Shown piece after piece: positions 44,511 to 55,734 of a stretch of 64,000 bases of DNA; positions within the stretch are counted from its first letter, which is position 1; every line of letters starts with the position of its first letter. The position numbers and the translations under genes are program-made. The stretch is from Megalonaias nervosa (taxonomy: Eukaryota; Mollusca; Bivalvia; Unionida; Unionidae). The notes under the pieces are model-generated. The model was not told the DNA's origin. It saw nothing but the letters and a program-made list of their open reading frames with translations, and did no database searches. The stretch covers positions 26,976 through 90,975 of the forward strand of contig JAECUM010013005.1 in assembly GCA_016617855.1 (NCBI GenBank), written 5' to 3'.

Positions 44511-45026
44511 TTAATTGCCAGCCCCTAGCACTAGTTTACCTTTCATAGCAGTTTTTACTAGAAAACTAGCTAATTTTTCTCTGAGAGATTTATTAGGTAT
44601 AGAATTTAACGCGTGAATCAATTTCACATCCGCGAGATGTCGGTGTTGCAAATCCTTACTTTTATACGCGACATCATGAACGTGACATGCTTGATCAATC
44701 TTATTTACTGGATACTCTCCTGGTTTTGGTTGATCTTGATCATCGAGTCTGATATCGAGACGAGTTCCTGGGCCACAATAATTATATCCGGGTAAATGTT
44801 TTTCACCGGGATATTTAGCCCATGGAGTTCCTGGTAATTTTCCTAACGAAGCAGCGATATCACCACCTGTCTTTGTTCCTGACTTAGTCATGGAGACAAA
44901 TTTATATTTCTTGGTACCACATTTCACACACTTGCCTGTAAGTGCACGTCTTTTATTTTTTGTTGTTATTGTCGTTAATTCAGTAGTATCGGTAGGTGCT
45001 CTGCATCGAACACAATATAGACTCAT
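44511..45026 (-). CDS. Element B zinc-ribbon plus parvovirus-like phospholipase A2 protein, intact (171 aa)
   Basis: I start at 45,026 because upstream codons run into the divergent ATPase gene and this ATG sits in an AT-rich box. Residues 5-36 hold two CxxC pairs (YCVRCRAP and GKCVKCGTKK), a zinc ribbon resembling the DUF5679 type. The PLA2 part has YNYCGPGTRLD (Ca-binding loop, residues 82-91) and DQACHVHDVAYKS with the catalytic His117-Asp118, then a helical end LREKLASFLVKTAMKGKLVL. Spacing fits the VP1-unique-region PLA2 of parvoviruses, where it permeabilises endosomes. A has a broken homologue at 23,512. Likely carried in the virion for entry. Confidence 0.8.
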   Translation of the reverse strand: MSLYCVRCRAPTDTTELTTITTKNKRRALTGKCVKCGTKKYKFVSMTKSGTKTGGDIAASLGKLPGTPWAKYPGEKHLPGYNYCGPGTRLDIRLDDQDQPKPGEYPVNKIDQACHVHDVAYKSKDLQHRHLADVKLIHALNSIPNKSLREKLASFLVKTAMKGKLVLGAGN

Positions 45027-45038
45027 ATTATTTATTAT
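45027..45038. promoter_or_regulatory. 12-bp divergent start region between PLA2 and ATPase genes
   Basis: Only 12 bases (attatttattat) separate two divergent start codons, so any promoter must overlap the start codons or lie within the opposite gene. The sequence is purely A/T and fits the TATAATG-like start box seen across both elements. Confidence 0.45.
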
Positions 45039-45701
45039 ATGGATATAATTGACTTTTTTGCGACACGAAAACAAGAACCAGTAAAACACCATCCAGCGCT
45101 TCCGAATTCTATCAGAATGATTATAATAGGCCCATCTGGAAGTGGGAAGACGCAATTACTGCTTAATCTAATAATGCGATGGCTGAAGTGGGATAAATTG
45201 TATTTAGTTGCGCCATCTGTAGATGATCAGCGATGTTACGAAGTACTTAAAGATTTTAATGAAAACGCAAAATCGTTACATGAAGACAATGTCATAGACT
45301 TTATTACTGATATTGATGAAGCGCCATCCGTAAATGATCTGGATGTATTTATTAATAATTTAGTAGTGTATGATGATGTTATGCTGGACAAACAATCAAA
45401 TCCAGCTAGAATATTTTCACGAGATAGACATAAAAATACAGACGTGATTTATGTTACACAGAGATATACACAAATTCCAAAAGTAATCAGAGATAATTGT
45501 AACGTTTTAGTTGTATTTAATGGCGTAGATAATCATACGCTGCAGAATATTTATTATACTTGGTGTTCAGGCGACATGGACATGAATAAATTTAAAAATT
45601 TCTTTTCAAAAGCACAAACCGCTCCCTTTGGTTTTGTAACGATAAATTTACATGATCCTAGGTCAAGATATCGCAACGGACTTGATACAATTTTTGGATA
45701 A
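45039..45701 (+). CDS. Element B FtsK/HerA-type genome-packaging ATPase, intact (220 aa)
   Basis: Walker A GPSGSGKT at residues 31-38 and Walker B LVVYDDVML at 107-115. Downstream DVIYVTQRYTQIPKVIRDNC and VLVVFNGVDNHTLQNIYYT are sensor-like blocks that A's ATPase shares. All motifs are present in one open frame of the usual 220-aa size. It would drive DNA into preformed capsids. It is the last gene of element B, ending 17 bases before the right inverted repeat, whereas A's ATPase is near the left end, next to the fibre. Confidence 0.9.
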   Translation: MDIIDFFATRKQEPVKHHPALPNSIRMIIIGPSGSGKTQLLLNLIMRWLKWDKLYLVAPSVDDQRCYEVLKDFNENAKSLHEDNVIDFITDIDEAPSVNDLDVFINNLVVYDDVMLDKQSNPARIFSRDRHKNTDVIYVTQRYTQIPKVIRDNCNVLVVFNGVDNHTLQNIYYTWCSGDMDMNKFKNFFSKAQTAPFGFVTINLHDPRSRYRNGLDTIFG

Positions 45702-45718
45702 AAATCATAGCAGCAGTA

Positions 45719-45957
45719 GAGCTAATTTAGCTGAGTGTGGTTCTCCAATACTCATTATTGATAATATTTATAATGGCTGTTTAATTTATAGCAGCAGAGA
45801 GGGTGAATGACATACGCACGTGACTAGATTGTGAAAAAATCTGGTCAATTAAAGAAGTTTTCATTATTAAAGCAAAAACTTCTTTTTTTTCAGGGAACCC
45901 TTAATTTTCAAAAATAAGGTCTCTACAAAGTTGTAGGGTTCACCCTCTCTGCTGCTA
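45719..45957 (-). repeat. Right terminal inverted repeat of element B
   Basis: Inverted copy of 30,360-30,596. The 16-base arms (45,791-45,806 region and 45,941-45,956) and the internal palindromes are all retained. It also carries, on the minus strand, the ATG and first 12 codons of the left-end gene, which here read on into a short Leu tract and a stop within about 16 codons. Outside it the sequence is unrelated to element A. Confidence 0.95.
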
Positions 45958-46739
45958 CAGTTCATCTATTACCGTTGTTTTATCCTATCCTGCCCGATAC
46001 AAATATTGATCACCTATCACCGTTATTTTCCCTCATCCTGCCCAATATAATTATATTTTCAATGTGGAGAAACACAATTTGCTTCTATGATCACATCTCT
46101 CATGCATTCGTCTATATTTGATGAACACTGGTTTCCTTTGATGACTTTTATTGTTCCTTACCTCATGTTCCATTCTACCTAACATAGTCTGATGATATCC
46201 ATTTGTTATATCTGTCAACGGTATACAGCTCCACCCAATCATTTTACAACAATCTGATATAAACAAGTGCATCTCCTACTTGTACGGTTTCCAATTCCTT
46301 TTCATTGCAATTCTATTTTAAAAAGTCTCATTAAAGACCCTCACCCCACCCAAACTGTTGAGAAGTTAGCATTAGTCATAGGACAAAGACAACTGTATTA
46401 TTCAAAACCAATCTGCTGGTATTCGATATTCGTACAACAGCAAAAGTCCAACAGTATGTTGGCATTTGATAGTCGTGCAACAAGAAAAGCCCCATAGTAT
46501 ACTGGCATTCGATATTCGTCGAACATGAAAAGTCAGACAGTATGTTGGCAACTTTTACAACATACTGAACTACCCACAATTTGTCTTGTGGAGTTCGCAG
46601 ATCATCGTAGAGTTCCGCAACGTACTTGTCTAGTTTCAGTATAAAAATTGGTGAATGGGTGCCAGAAGAAAAGATGATGAATAACCAATATCCCTATCAA
46701 CCTCGTTTTTCAACATATCTCTCAGAAAGGAACGGATAC
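45958..46739. other. Right flank, no gene supported
   Basis: I looked here for the missing right end of element A and for its inverted repeat and saw neither. A 73-codon minus-strand frame (46,051-46,272) has no motif I can name. Confidence 0.45.
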
Positions 46740-46935
46740 ATATTATTGACACTGACGCCAAGTAAATCTAACGGAATTCAAATTACTGACACTGTCACCA
46801 AGTAAATCTAGAGGGATTCAAATTACTGACACTGTCACCAAGTAAACCTAAGGGGATTCAAGTTATTGATATTCACACCATGTAAATCTATAGGGATTTA
46901 AATTACTGACACTAACACCAAATAAACCTAACGTA
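46740..46935. repeat. About 40-bp tandem repeat, 5 copies
   Basis: Unit ttactgacactgtcaccaag followed by taaatctagagggattcaaa recurs five times with scattered changes. Confidence 0.85.
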
Positions 46936-47580
46936 AATACATTCATGAGTCAATACTGTACTTGTTGTGTATATAAATTAGTACAGAATATTGACATGTG
47001 TTATGAGGACCTTCATGAACTCTTACCTGCCAGTGTTATAACAAGTTTTTCCAGCAACTGATTAAATAAAAACATTTATTCTTTACACGTTGATGTAAAA
47101 GGTATTAAAAAGGATAATGCGTTCATCAGGAAAGCGTGTCTTGGAAACAATATCGCAAAAAAGACTCGATATTATCAGGAAAGCGTTTCGTAAGAACTTC
47201 AAATATCATATACATATGTTATCAGGAATGCGTCTCATATGATCCGCAGATATCACAAACTCGAGATATCAGAAAAGCGTCTCGTGAAATCCGCTGATAT
47301 CACACACTCAGGAGGATACACCTCTCATCATGAAAGTACTATACTAATAACGCATATATATTAACCATGTCATTTTCATTCGTATTCCATCTTTTATTTG
47401 CTTTTCAGTGAAATTTTAGCAGAATATAAGCACGTCACAGTAGTGCTTTAACATTAATCAGTCAAGAAACATGATAAGGAGAGAATAAAAACTCTACTGT
47501 CTTGATTTTAAAGTAAAAGCAGTAATCGAACAGTAATTTAACAGGAAACAAAACAATGAGAGAATAAGGGATTAAAATAA

Positions 47581-47583
<3 letters not shown>
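46936..47583. other. Host DNA, no gene seen
   Basis: No gene. A weak repeat with atcaggaaagcgtctcgt recurs about every 60 bases at 47,127-47,300. Confidence 0.5.
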
Positions 47584-47637
<54 letters not shown>

Positions 47638-47680
47638 TTTACATTTTTAACGTAGCTTCAACTGAAAGACCAAACAAAAC
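47584..47680 (-). repeat. (TG)n microsatellite with SINE 3'-end remnant
   Basis: TG run at 47,584-47,637 followed by atttacatttttaacgtagc, the same 3'-end sequence as the SINE copies at 55.7, 57.2 and 62.4 kb. So this is the tail of a truncated SINE on the minus strand, its (CA)n tail expanded. Confidence 0.7.
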
Positions 47681-49794
47681 ACGTTTTTACTTTCATGTAG
47701 ATAGAATGACCAGGCGATTTGGACTTTCACCATTTCCTGTCTGCGTGACAAATACGAAGAGACTTGTGAATCGTTTTCATGCCTGGCATGGACTCATTGT
47801 CATTTACACAAAATAAAAAAATAATTGATACATAATTTGGTGTTTAGGAACAAAAGACTAATCGACACATAAGTGTGTAGAAACTAAAGCTTAATCCATA
47901 CATAATTCGGTGTGTACGTACAAAAGACTAATCCATACTTTTATTTCCCTCGGTCGACACAAATGCAATATCCGAGATACAATCGAACAGTTGTCGACAA
48001 CGCTACGGATGGAACACACTTTCATTATTGACTTACTTCGTTACGTCACAAGCTAGATTAATTTGTTACTTTCTACCTTTGCGAGCGTTGATTCGCTGTA
48101 AGAAATAGCGCTGTACATCCTTGTTCATTATCTTCATTTTGTATATTATATCGTTTTTGTAAATATACACCGCGAAATATCGTGTATATTATGTAAAGGA
48201 ATAGGTTTAGTAATCATGTTTCTGTATCGTTCCTATGTAGATTGTGCGTTTTAAAAAGAAAATGGTAGATTCCGAAACCATGTAGGCTGCCTGCATAAGA
48301 TTTGTTCCTTTCAGAAAGATATTGGTAGATTCTGAAACCACGTGGGCTGCCTGCACACTGGTTTGTGTAATCGTCCCGTGTAGCTTTGCGCCACTGAGAA
48401 AAAACAAACAAACAAGCAACAACAACACAAAAAAAAACAACAACATCCCGGTAGAATTCGAAAGCAATTGGGCCAGTTGGCTGCGCGTCTACACTGTTGC
48501 GGATCAATCTTTATAATTTAGAGTGCGATTCGGAAAGAGGGTTATTCGCATCTTGTCTATCAATAAAACAGGGAACTGGTATAATTTTATTTCGGACTTG
48601 TGTTAGTTGCATAGTCTGTGATGGTCTCGTCCCCTTTTGAGATTATTATGCAGAAAGTAAACATATTCTTGGTATTATATGTATTTATTAATTTTTGTTT
48701 TAATACATAACATGAACAAATATTCTTTTAAATATATCCCTGCGCTTACAGTCAATAGGAGATATACAATACCAAGTACGCTAGAGGGCAAAAGCAAGGA
48801 TTTGTTATCTGATTCTTATGTATGATTATGAAAACAAAGAAAACCAAAGATTTTGTTATTTGATCCCAATGTGTGATTATGAAGAACATGAACACCTTCA
48901 AAGATTTTGTTTTCTGACCTCTATGTATATTTATGAAGAAAATAAAAACGCTTTTAAAGATTTGGCATCTGATGAATATGTATGTTTGCGAAGAAAATGA
49001 ACAGGTTCGTATACAGAGCAATACTGTTGATTAACGTGTAATTATTCTATGTATAGATATGTATGCACTTACGACAATTTGCGTGCATATACATATATAT
49101 CCATGTATGCATGCATGTGTATATGTATTTTCTTCTATGCCCATATACATTATAGTACACATAATTTCAAACATGGCTAAATTATCACGGTATTTACTAT
49201 TTACCGAAGAGCTAAGTTATGCCATACACATTGATACAATATGCTGTAAGTTATGTCGAGTTATGTGGCCGATCAAACATCCTTTTTTTACCATACCAGA
49301 AACTTGTACACAGCGGCCTATCAGGTATAACGGTACCAATTGTACAACCCCAGGTGGGCGGAGCTTAAGGTGTAGGGAACATTGCATTCAGAAATAAACC
49401 ACAAAACTAGCTGTGATTGGTGCATTATGTAAGGGTTGTACTTTCTGTTAGGCTTAATAAAATGTTGAGCCTCTTGGCAACATGTGAGATTATGTTAATT
49501 CATAACTATATCACATTTTGTATTTTTTATGATTTTTTTTAAATGTGGTACACATGACTGAAAATGTGTCTGGTGTAACTAGATAATTCTTACCCCTGTC
49601 TAGTTCCAGCAGAGTTATCTCTCTTAAATGCAATGGAGTACCTGGTTCTGTCCTTGTCAAATTGACAATCTAACATTGTTCTCTGTGACAGTGGGTGACA
49701 TGCATGCTGAGGTAGGATAGAAAGTATATTTATTTCACAAAACATTAGCATTGAGATCTATGGAAAAACAATTGGTACCGTGATACCATCAAGC
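47681..49794. other. Host DNA, no gene supported
   Basis: Contains a 65-bp direct duplication (48,250-48,360, gattccgaaaccatgtaggc type) and a degenerate 60-bp repeat (48,815-49,000). Open frames are short and motif-free; one at 49,059-49,397 is interrupted by simple-sequence-like codons. Confidence 0.45.
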
Positions 49795-50365
49795 ATCTTG
49801 TTCTGCCATGACAGGAAACGGTATACGGTGCCCTATCCAGCATCCAGTTCTGCAATGCCAGAAAACGGTTTACAATGGCTCATCCAGATTCTCGTTCTGA
49901 GATGCCAGAAAACGGTTTACAGAGACCAGTCCAGCATCATGTCCTGCCATGACAGGGAACGGCATATGGTGGCCTATCCATCAACCTGTTCTGCCATGCC
50001 AGGAAACCGTGTACCGTGGCCTACCAAGCATCCTATTATAACATGCTAGAAAATAATATTCTATGACCCATCCATATTCCTGTTTTGCCATGACAGAAAA
50101 TAGCCCGTCCAGATTTCTGTTCTGCCATGCCAGAAAATAGTATACAATGGCCCATCCAGATTCCCGTTCTGCCATACCAGAAAACTATAAGGTGGCCTAT
50201 CTAGCATCCTGTTCTACAGTGCCAGAAAACGGTATATAATGGCCTATCCAGAGTCCCGTTCTGCCATACTAGAAAACGGTATTTGATGGCCTATCCAGCA
50301 TCCTACTCTGGTATGCCAGAAAACGGTATGCAATGGCCCATCCAGATTCCCATTCTGCTAGATAT
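49795..50365. repeat. 47-bp tandem repeat, about 12 copies
   Basis: Unit ttctgccatgccagaaaacg, then gtatacaatggcccatccag, recurs with a period of about 47 bases (for example near 49,800, 49,847, 49,894, 49,941, 49,988). Minisatellite. Confidence 0.92.
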
Positions 50366-50969
50366 TGTCATTCGTGGAGGTTATTAACAAACATTTTGTT
50401 ACCTTTACTATCATAACTAATCTGAGCTTGAACTGTGCATGTTAATAGTGTAATTAAATTATATGTGTATGTTTCATATATATATCTATAACATTATATA
50501 TGTACATCGATATACACGTACATATGCATATATCTGTATATACACGCATAGCTCTAAGCTTCATCACTAGAATGTTTGCTCTACGGTTGTTGTTTTTTTG
50601 TCTGTTTCATTTTTTTAAATGTCAGTTGTAAAGTTTCCAAAAGTTAAGTTATTGTTACAATGGGGTTAAAATGTGTAGCACCATGTATGAATATAGACAC
50701 ACAGACACGTAGGTACGTAGTTAAATATGCATGTATACATACATACATGACCTGAAGTACATCGTGTTTGATATCTTTGATCTAGCCCTTTGTAATATAT
50801 TTTACCTATTTTAAACTTTTAACAAAATTATTTTAAGTACGAGCAAACCAAAATATAAAACTGCAGAAATCTTTGACACAACGTCCTGTTCAATATACAT
50901 TTCAAGATCATTTGTATCGAGCTAAGTACTTTTATGTTTGAAAACGCGCCATCGCTCTGAAATGTGTAT
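50366..50969. other. Host DNA, no gene seen
   Basis: AT-rich with short TA/CA-rich tracts (50,470-50,550; 50,690-50,745). No gene recognised. Confidence 0.5.
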
Positions 50970-51180
50970 GATTGCCACAATAATTAAAGGATGATAAATA
51001 ATGTGTTTGATTGGCACAGTAATTAAAGCATAATAAATAATATATTTGATTGGCACAGTAATTAAAGCATGATAAATAATGTGTGTGATTGGCCCAGTAA
51101 TTAAAGCATGATAAATAATATGTTTGATTGGCCCAGTAATTAAAGCATGATAAATAATGTGTTTGATTGCCATACTAATG
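50970..51180. repeat. 40-bp tandem repeat, 5-6 copies
   Basis: Unit gtttgattggcacagtaatt, then aaagcatgataaataat, repeated with few changes; attaaag recurs at 50,982 and 51,022 and onward every 40 bases. Confidence 0.92.
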
Positions 51181-51236
51181 AAAACATGAACTAACACAAT
51201 CTTTTTTATACAAAGTAACCTGATAGTCAAATCCTT

Positions 51237-51240
<4 letters not shown>

Positions 51241-51306
<66 letters not shown>
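51241..51306. repeat. (GA)n microsatellite
   Basis: Uninterrupted GA run of 66 bases. Confidence 0.95.
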
Positions 51307-51309
<3 letters not shown>

Positions 51310-51420
51310 TGTCGCAACTATTGATTGTTTTCTAAGACAGAAATAATGGTATATTTAAGCTAATGAAGCATCCAGTTCATAAGTAACATACATTTAAAAT
51401 TCAAAGGGCTGTGTAAGTAG

Positions 51421-52080
51421 TTGCCGTGGTATAACTGCCTCGTCATGGGCCTTTATACCAACTATAAGTTCCTCGACATTGGCGTTTATATCAGTTATAA
51501 TTGCCTCGTCTTTGGACTTAATATTAGCTATAACTGCCTCGTTATGGGCCTTGATATCAATTATAACTGCCGCGTCTTTGGTCTTGATATCGGCTATAAC
51601 TGCGTCGTTATAGGCCTTGATATCAACTATAACTGCCTCGTCTTTGGCCTTGAAATTAGCTATAACTGCATCGTCTTTGGTATTGATATCAGCTATAACT
51701 TCCTCGTTATATATCTTGATATCAGCTATAACTGCCTCATCTTTGGCCTTGATATCAACTATAACTGCCTCTACATTGATTATAATATAAATTATAACTC
51801 TTTTCGCAAGACATCATACAAAAAATAACTGCCTCGTCATTAGCCATGATATCAAATATAAATACCTCGTCATTAGCCGTGATATCATCAATAACGTCCA
51901 CGTCATTGACCATGACATACAAAAACTGCCTCGTCATTAAGCATGATATCAACTATAACTGCCTCCTCATTAGCCGTGATATCATCAATAACTTCCACGT
52001 CACTGACCATGGCATCAAAAATAACTGCCTCGTCATTAGCCATGATATCAAGTATAACTTCCTCCTCATAAATGATCCAT
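51421..52080. repeat. 33-bp tandem repeat, about 18 copies
   Basis: Unit gatatcaactataactgcct, then cgtctttggcctt, recurs every 33 bases (some 30-36). Because 33 is divisible by three, a plus-strand frame stays open from 51,421 to 51,828 with an 11-residue repeat of the type SYNCLVFGLDI. Alternate units differ (Ile/Val/Ala variants) in a higher-order pattern. No start context or domain supports translation. Confidence 0.9.
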
Positions 52081-54699
52081 ATAATCTATGAAACTGTCTG
52101 CTAATGAAATTTTAACGACTACTAATTTCTCTCAGCTTCACTAGAATGCATTCCGCAAAATATGTTTTCATCGCACTTGGTTATCAAGATTTTCCACGAT
52201 GATAATTATGGTGTTTTATTGGTGAAACATTTACTGGAAAATAAATAATGCATGATATTTATTGCACGATTATATATCGCATGCAACTTTGAAGATGATA
52301 CAAATATAACATATTGATTTTCAATAACTGATATCTAATAAATTATATCCTTCAATAAAAAAATGTTTTTGTTGCGTAATAACTCTAAATACAGACAGAA
52401 TTTTAAAAAAAAGTCTTTACCGTTTTGGTGAAGTGTCATATGTCCAAGAATGAACTCTCTCCGGTGGAATTAAAATACAATACAACAGAAGTTTTAGTGT
52501 ATTATTTAGATAGTATCATGTCATGTACGCGCGCACGTCAGGCAGTGTTTGCTGAAACTGTGATTTCTGCTCTGCTCAGATTTTATCTTCCATTTTTGCG
52601 CTAGTTGCCGCAAGAGAGGTGTTAGCATTAATCAATGAGCACTGTGAAGATGGTCTTAACTCCGAAAATATTTTGAGTCCAATTAGGTTGTAGACTACAC
52701 CATCTGGTCTTTTAGAGTCAGGAGTTAATTAGCTTATGTAATTATCCTAAAAGATTTGGATTTGAAGAAAAAACATTAGAAGAAAAAAGTTGTTTTTGCC
52801 GTCAGGATGTTAGTTGCATTAAGTGTTCTTTGCCTTGATATATTTCATCTGTCATTTTATCAATGTATTCCCTTTCCCTGTAACTTTGTTGCCATATATC
52901 ACTTTAAATAATCTTTTAGATAAAGAATATGCAAAAATTCCAAAGTGTGTTCCCTCTATTCACATTGCGTAACTTTAGGATTTTGTAAATATGCACAAAG
53001 TTTATTTCGTTCAAAGCAGTATACTAATTTGTATAGACATATTTTCTTTCATGGTATATGCTTTTCGACTAATGGTCAGTTTACCTGAAATGTGTCTCTG
53101 CTATACATCACCGAGTAACATCTGAAATTCGTCTCTATTATACAGCATGGAATAACAGTTTTGAAATTTGTTTCTATTATACCAATCTAGTGACGTTTCT
53201 GAAATTTGTTTCTATTATAGAGCATGGAAAAACGTTTTCCGAAGCAATGAACTTTACCTTTAATTCTCTCTGTCTGTTCTTTATGGAGGACATTGTCTAC
53301 TGTTGTCATATCTTGGAGCCTGCAGACTAATGTAAACTTTGAACTTGTAACACAATGAGACAGTCAGGCAAGCTCTGGAAATTTAGGGTTTATAATCGAT
53401 GTTCATGCAAATTTGTACGGTTCTTCTTATGTTTTCACTATTCATGGGAATTTTGTTTTCTTGTGTTCAAATCAAGACAAAATGACAAGATTTTATGAAA
53501 AGAAACTAATTCAGAAATTGAAAGTATCACATTTGTTTACATTTGTTTTTAGATTTTTTAGAAAACGTTTGCTTACAATATTTAAAAACATTCTTTTAAT
53601 TCAGTCCAAAAATGAGAAACGTCTCAATGATTCGGCAGGGTAGACTATACCAATGTGTTGATTAGGGATCATAAATTTGTTTCGTGATTTGTTTCATTGT
53701 TTGTTTTGTTATGTATATCTATATTATGTATATTATGTTCATAATATGGTTTTTAGTATGGTCAATTAGTTAATGACATTTTGTATGCTAATATCCTTTG
53801 AATGGGTTGTCTGAACCATGAATTGTGCGTAGTGCGATTTCCAAAAATTCTCAGGTTATGCTCTGTAACAGGTCAGGTAAACATCATGTGATCCAACAAG
53901 GACATGTATTATGGTAAAAGATCGGACTGACCTAATTCCTGAAAAACCGTAGTAACCAACGTGACCTTTATTTAGTGCAAACATGATTTCGAAATTACGG
54001 AACGATTCATTACAACCCCAGTATTGGATTTTCTCTACTGCATAATAACTTAGTAAATAAAGGGTTTATACTCCTAATCATTTATTCTTGATTGGTCTTA
54101 GAAGACATACACAGAGTTGATATGTTCATTTATTTAGTATATTCATTCACTGGAATTACAGTGCTGTAACATTCATTCAAGGACTTATTGGGATATACAA
54201 TAGCTGTACGTATTTACTGTGAAACATTCAAGGACATTTGGATTAATGGCTCTATTGGATTTATCATGAATTCATTTAAATACATTTAGATTTAATACAT
54301 AATTAATCTTCTGCAAAGTTGGCACATCAGTACAATACAGTCATCATTCGGAATACTTTTAGAACTTATTCGGCTAACTTGGAACTATTGGTATTGATAG
54401 AACTTTAAGGATTGTAGGAACCCATTTATCATACGGCATGTAATTTTTAATTCTTTCACTTTGTATTTTAGGAACATAAATCAATGTTTTAAGTTACGCA
54501 ATACTTGTTGGTTATCGCTCTTTCTTGTAACGTAGTAAAAGCCAGTAGAGATCGTAATGGTTTTATTGTTTATTTATCTTATTTTCATTAATTTGCTAAT
54601 ACATCAAAGAGTGTTTTGATAAAGGTAAATGTAGACTAACACTTATTCGTCGCAAAAGAACCTGAAAGGTATAAAATAATACTTGCATTTTTTATATTG
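52081..54699. other. Host DNA, no gene supported
   Basis: No gene. A short repeat around gaaatttgtttctattatac recurs at 53,090-53,230. A 76-codon open frame at 53,413-53,643 has no motif. Confidence 0.5.
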
Positions 54700-55022
54700 A
54701 AAGCACCCCCTTCCACCAAGAGAGGTCGAACCACTATTACAGCTATATTGCAAGCACCACCCAGAGGGATCGGAACACTGTACAGCTATATTGCACTCAT
54801 CACCCAGTGCGGTCGAAGCAAGTACTAACCACTGTATAACTATATTGCAAGTACCACCCAGAGAGGTCGGACCACTGTACAGCAATATTGCAAACACCAC
54901 CAAGAGAGGTCGGAACAGTGTATATCTATATTGCAAGCATCACTCAGAGAGGTCGGACCACTGTAAAATCAATATTACAAACATCACCAAGTGAGGCCGG
55001 AACACTTTGCAGCTATATTACA
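54700..55022. repeat. 43-bp tandem repeat, 7 copies
   Basis: Unit ctgtacagctatattgcaag, then caccacccagagaggtcgga, repeated with substitutions. Confidence 0.9.
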
Positions 55023-55044
55023 TCTAATCTGAAAGACATTCCAA

Positions 55045-55335
55045 TCGGGCAATGCCATGTTTCTGTATGTCAAAACCTATATGTGCCAGTACAGGATTGC
55101 CATGTTTTTGTATGTCACACGTATGCGCGCCCATACGGCATTGCAATGTTTCAGTATGTCAAAATCGATGCGTGCCATCGCAGCATACTCATGTTTCTGT
55201 ACGTCAAAATGTATGTGTGCCAATACAGCATTCTCATGTTTCTGTACGTCAAAATGTATGTGTGCCAGCGCAGCAGTCTCATGTTTCTGTACGTCAAAAT
55301 GTATGCGCGCCAATACGGCATTGCAAGGTTTCTGT
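55045..55335. repeat. 45-bp tandem repeat, 6 copies
   Basis: Unit catgtttctgtacgtcaaaa, then tgtatgcgtgccaatacggc, with period 45 (atgttt at 55,057, 55,102, 55,147, 55,192, 55,237, 55,282). All three plus frames and one minus frame stay open because the period is divisible by three, which shows the openness is not coding evidence. Confidence 0.92.
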
Positions 55336-55734
55336 AGAATATCTAATCACATCAGGAAGCTAAGTTTGTTTCCAAGGGGAACTGATGTATTATACAGTAC
55401 TTTGCTGTTTATCTACATACTTGATCACATATACGATCTGGATTACTAATGATATGGAAGACTTGGAACCAGTCAAGAAATGGGTGAATATGTTGATAAT
55501 GAAAGTAAGATTTTAGTAAAAAGGGATCTTTTCAGGACTTATCCATGTTGTCCATGAAACAATAGACATTGTTTGTTAATGGAATTTCAGTACTTGTACA
55601 AACTTGAGTTTGGAAAACACATTACTGAAATTAGCACTGACACGTTGGTGAGGAATTGAAAACACATGTAGATCCAGAAAATTCCACGTCTTTGGTTTTC
55701 TTTACCACAGAAGCTGAGTGTGTGAGTGTGATTT

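Larger units (their letters stand above)
30360..45957 (+). mobile_element. Element B: Polinton/adintovirus-like integrated virus with full inverted repeats
   Basis: A 15.6-kb unit bounded by terminal inverted repeats of about 237-239 bp. It encodes its own virion set (coiled-coil protein, core, capsid, pX-like, protease, fibre, membrane protein, penton, PLA2, ATPase), an integrase and a PolB-helicase-HNH replication protein. Seven or more genes are intact. The two repeats differ at about half a dozen sites plus small indels, so integration is fairly old but much fresher than A. No matching target-site duplication is visible: the six bases outside are tttctt on the left and acagtt on the right if ends are set at 30,361 and 45,956. 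Confidence 0.92.

Noticed and set aside
46051..46272. 73-codon minus-strand frame as the missing right end of element A
   Set aside because: No viral motif, no start box, and no similarity to A's genes or left side.
51421..52080. CRISPR array
   Set aside because: Units are contiguous without unique spacers and the genome is eukaryotic. Same holds for the other tandem arrays.
55045..55335. Overlapping 100-149-codon frames as a repeat protein
   Set aside because: The 45-bp period keeps several frames open at once, so openness carries no information.
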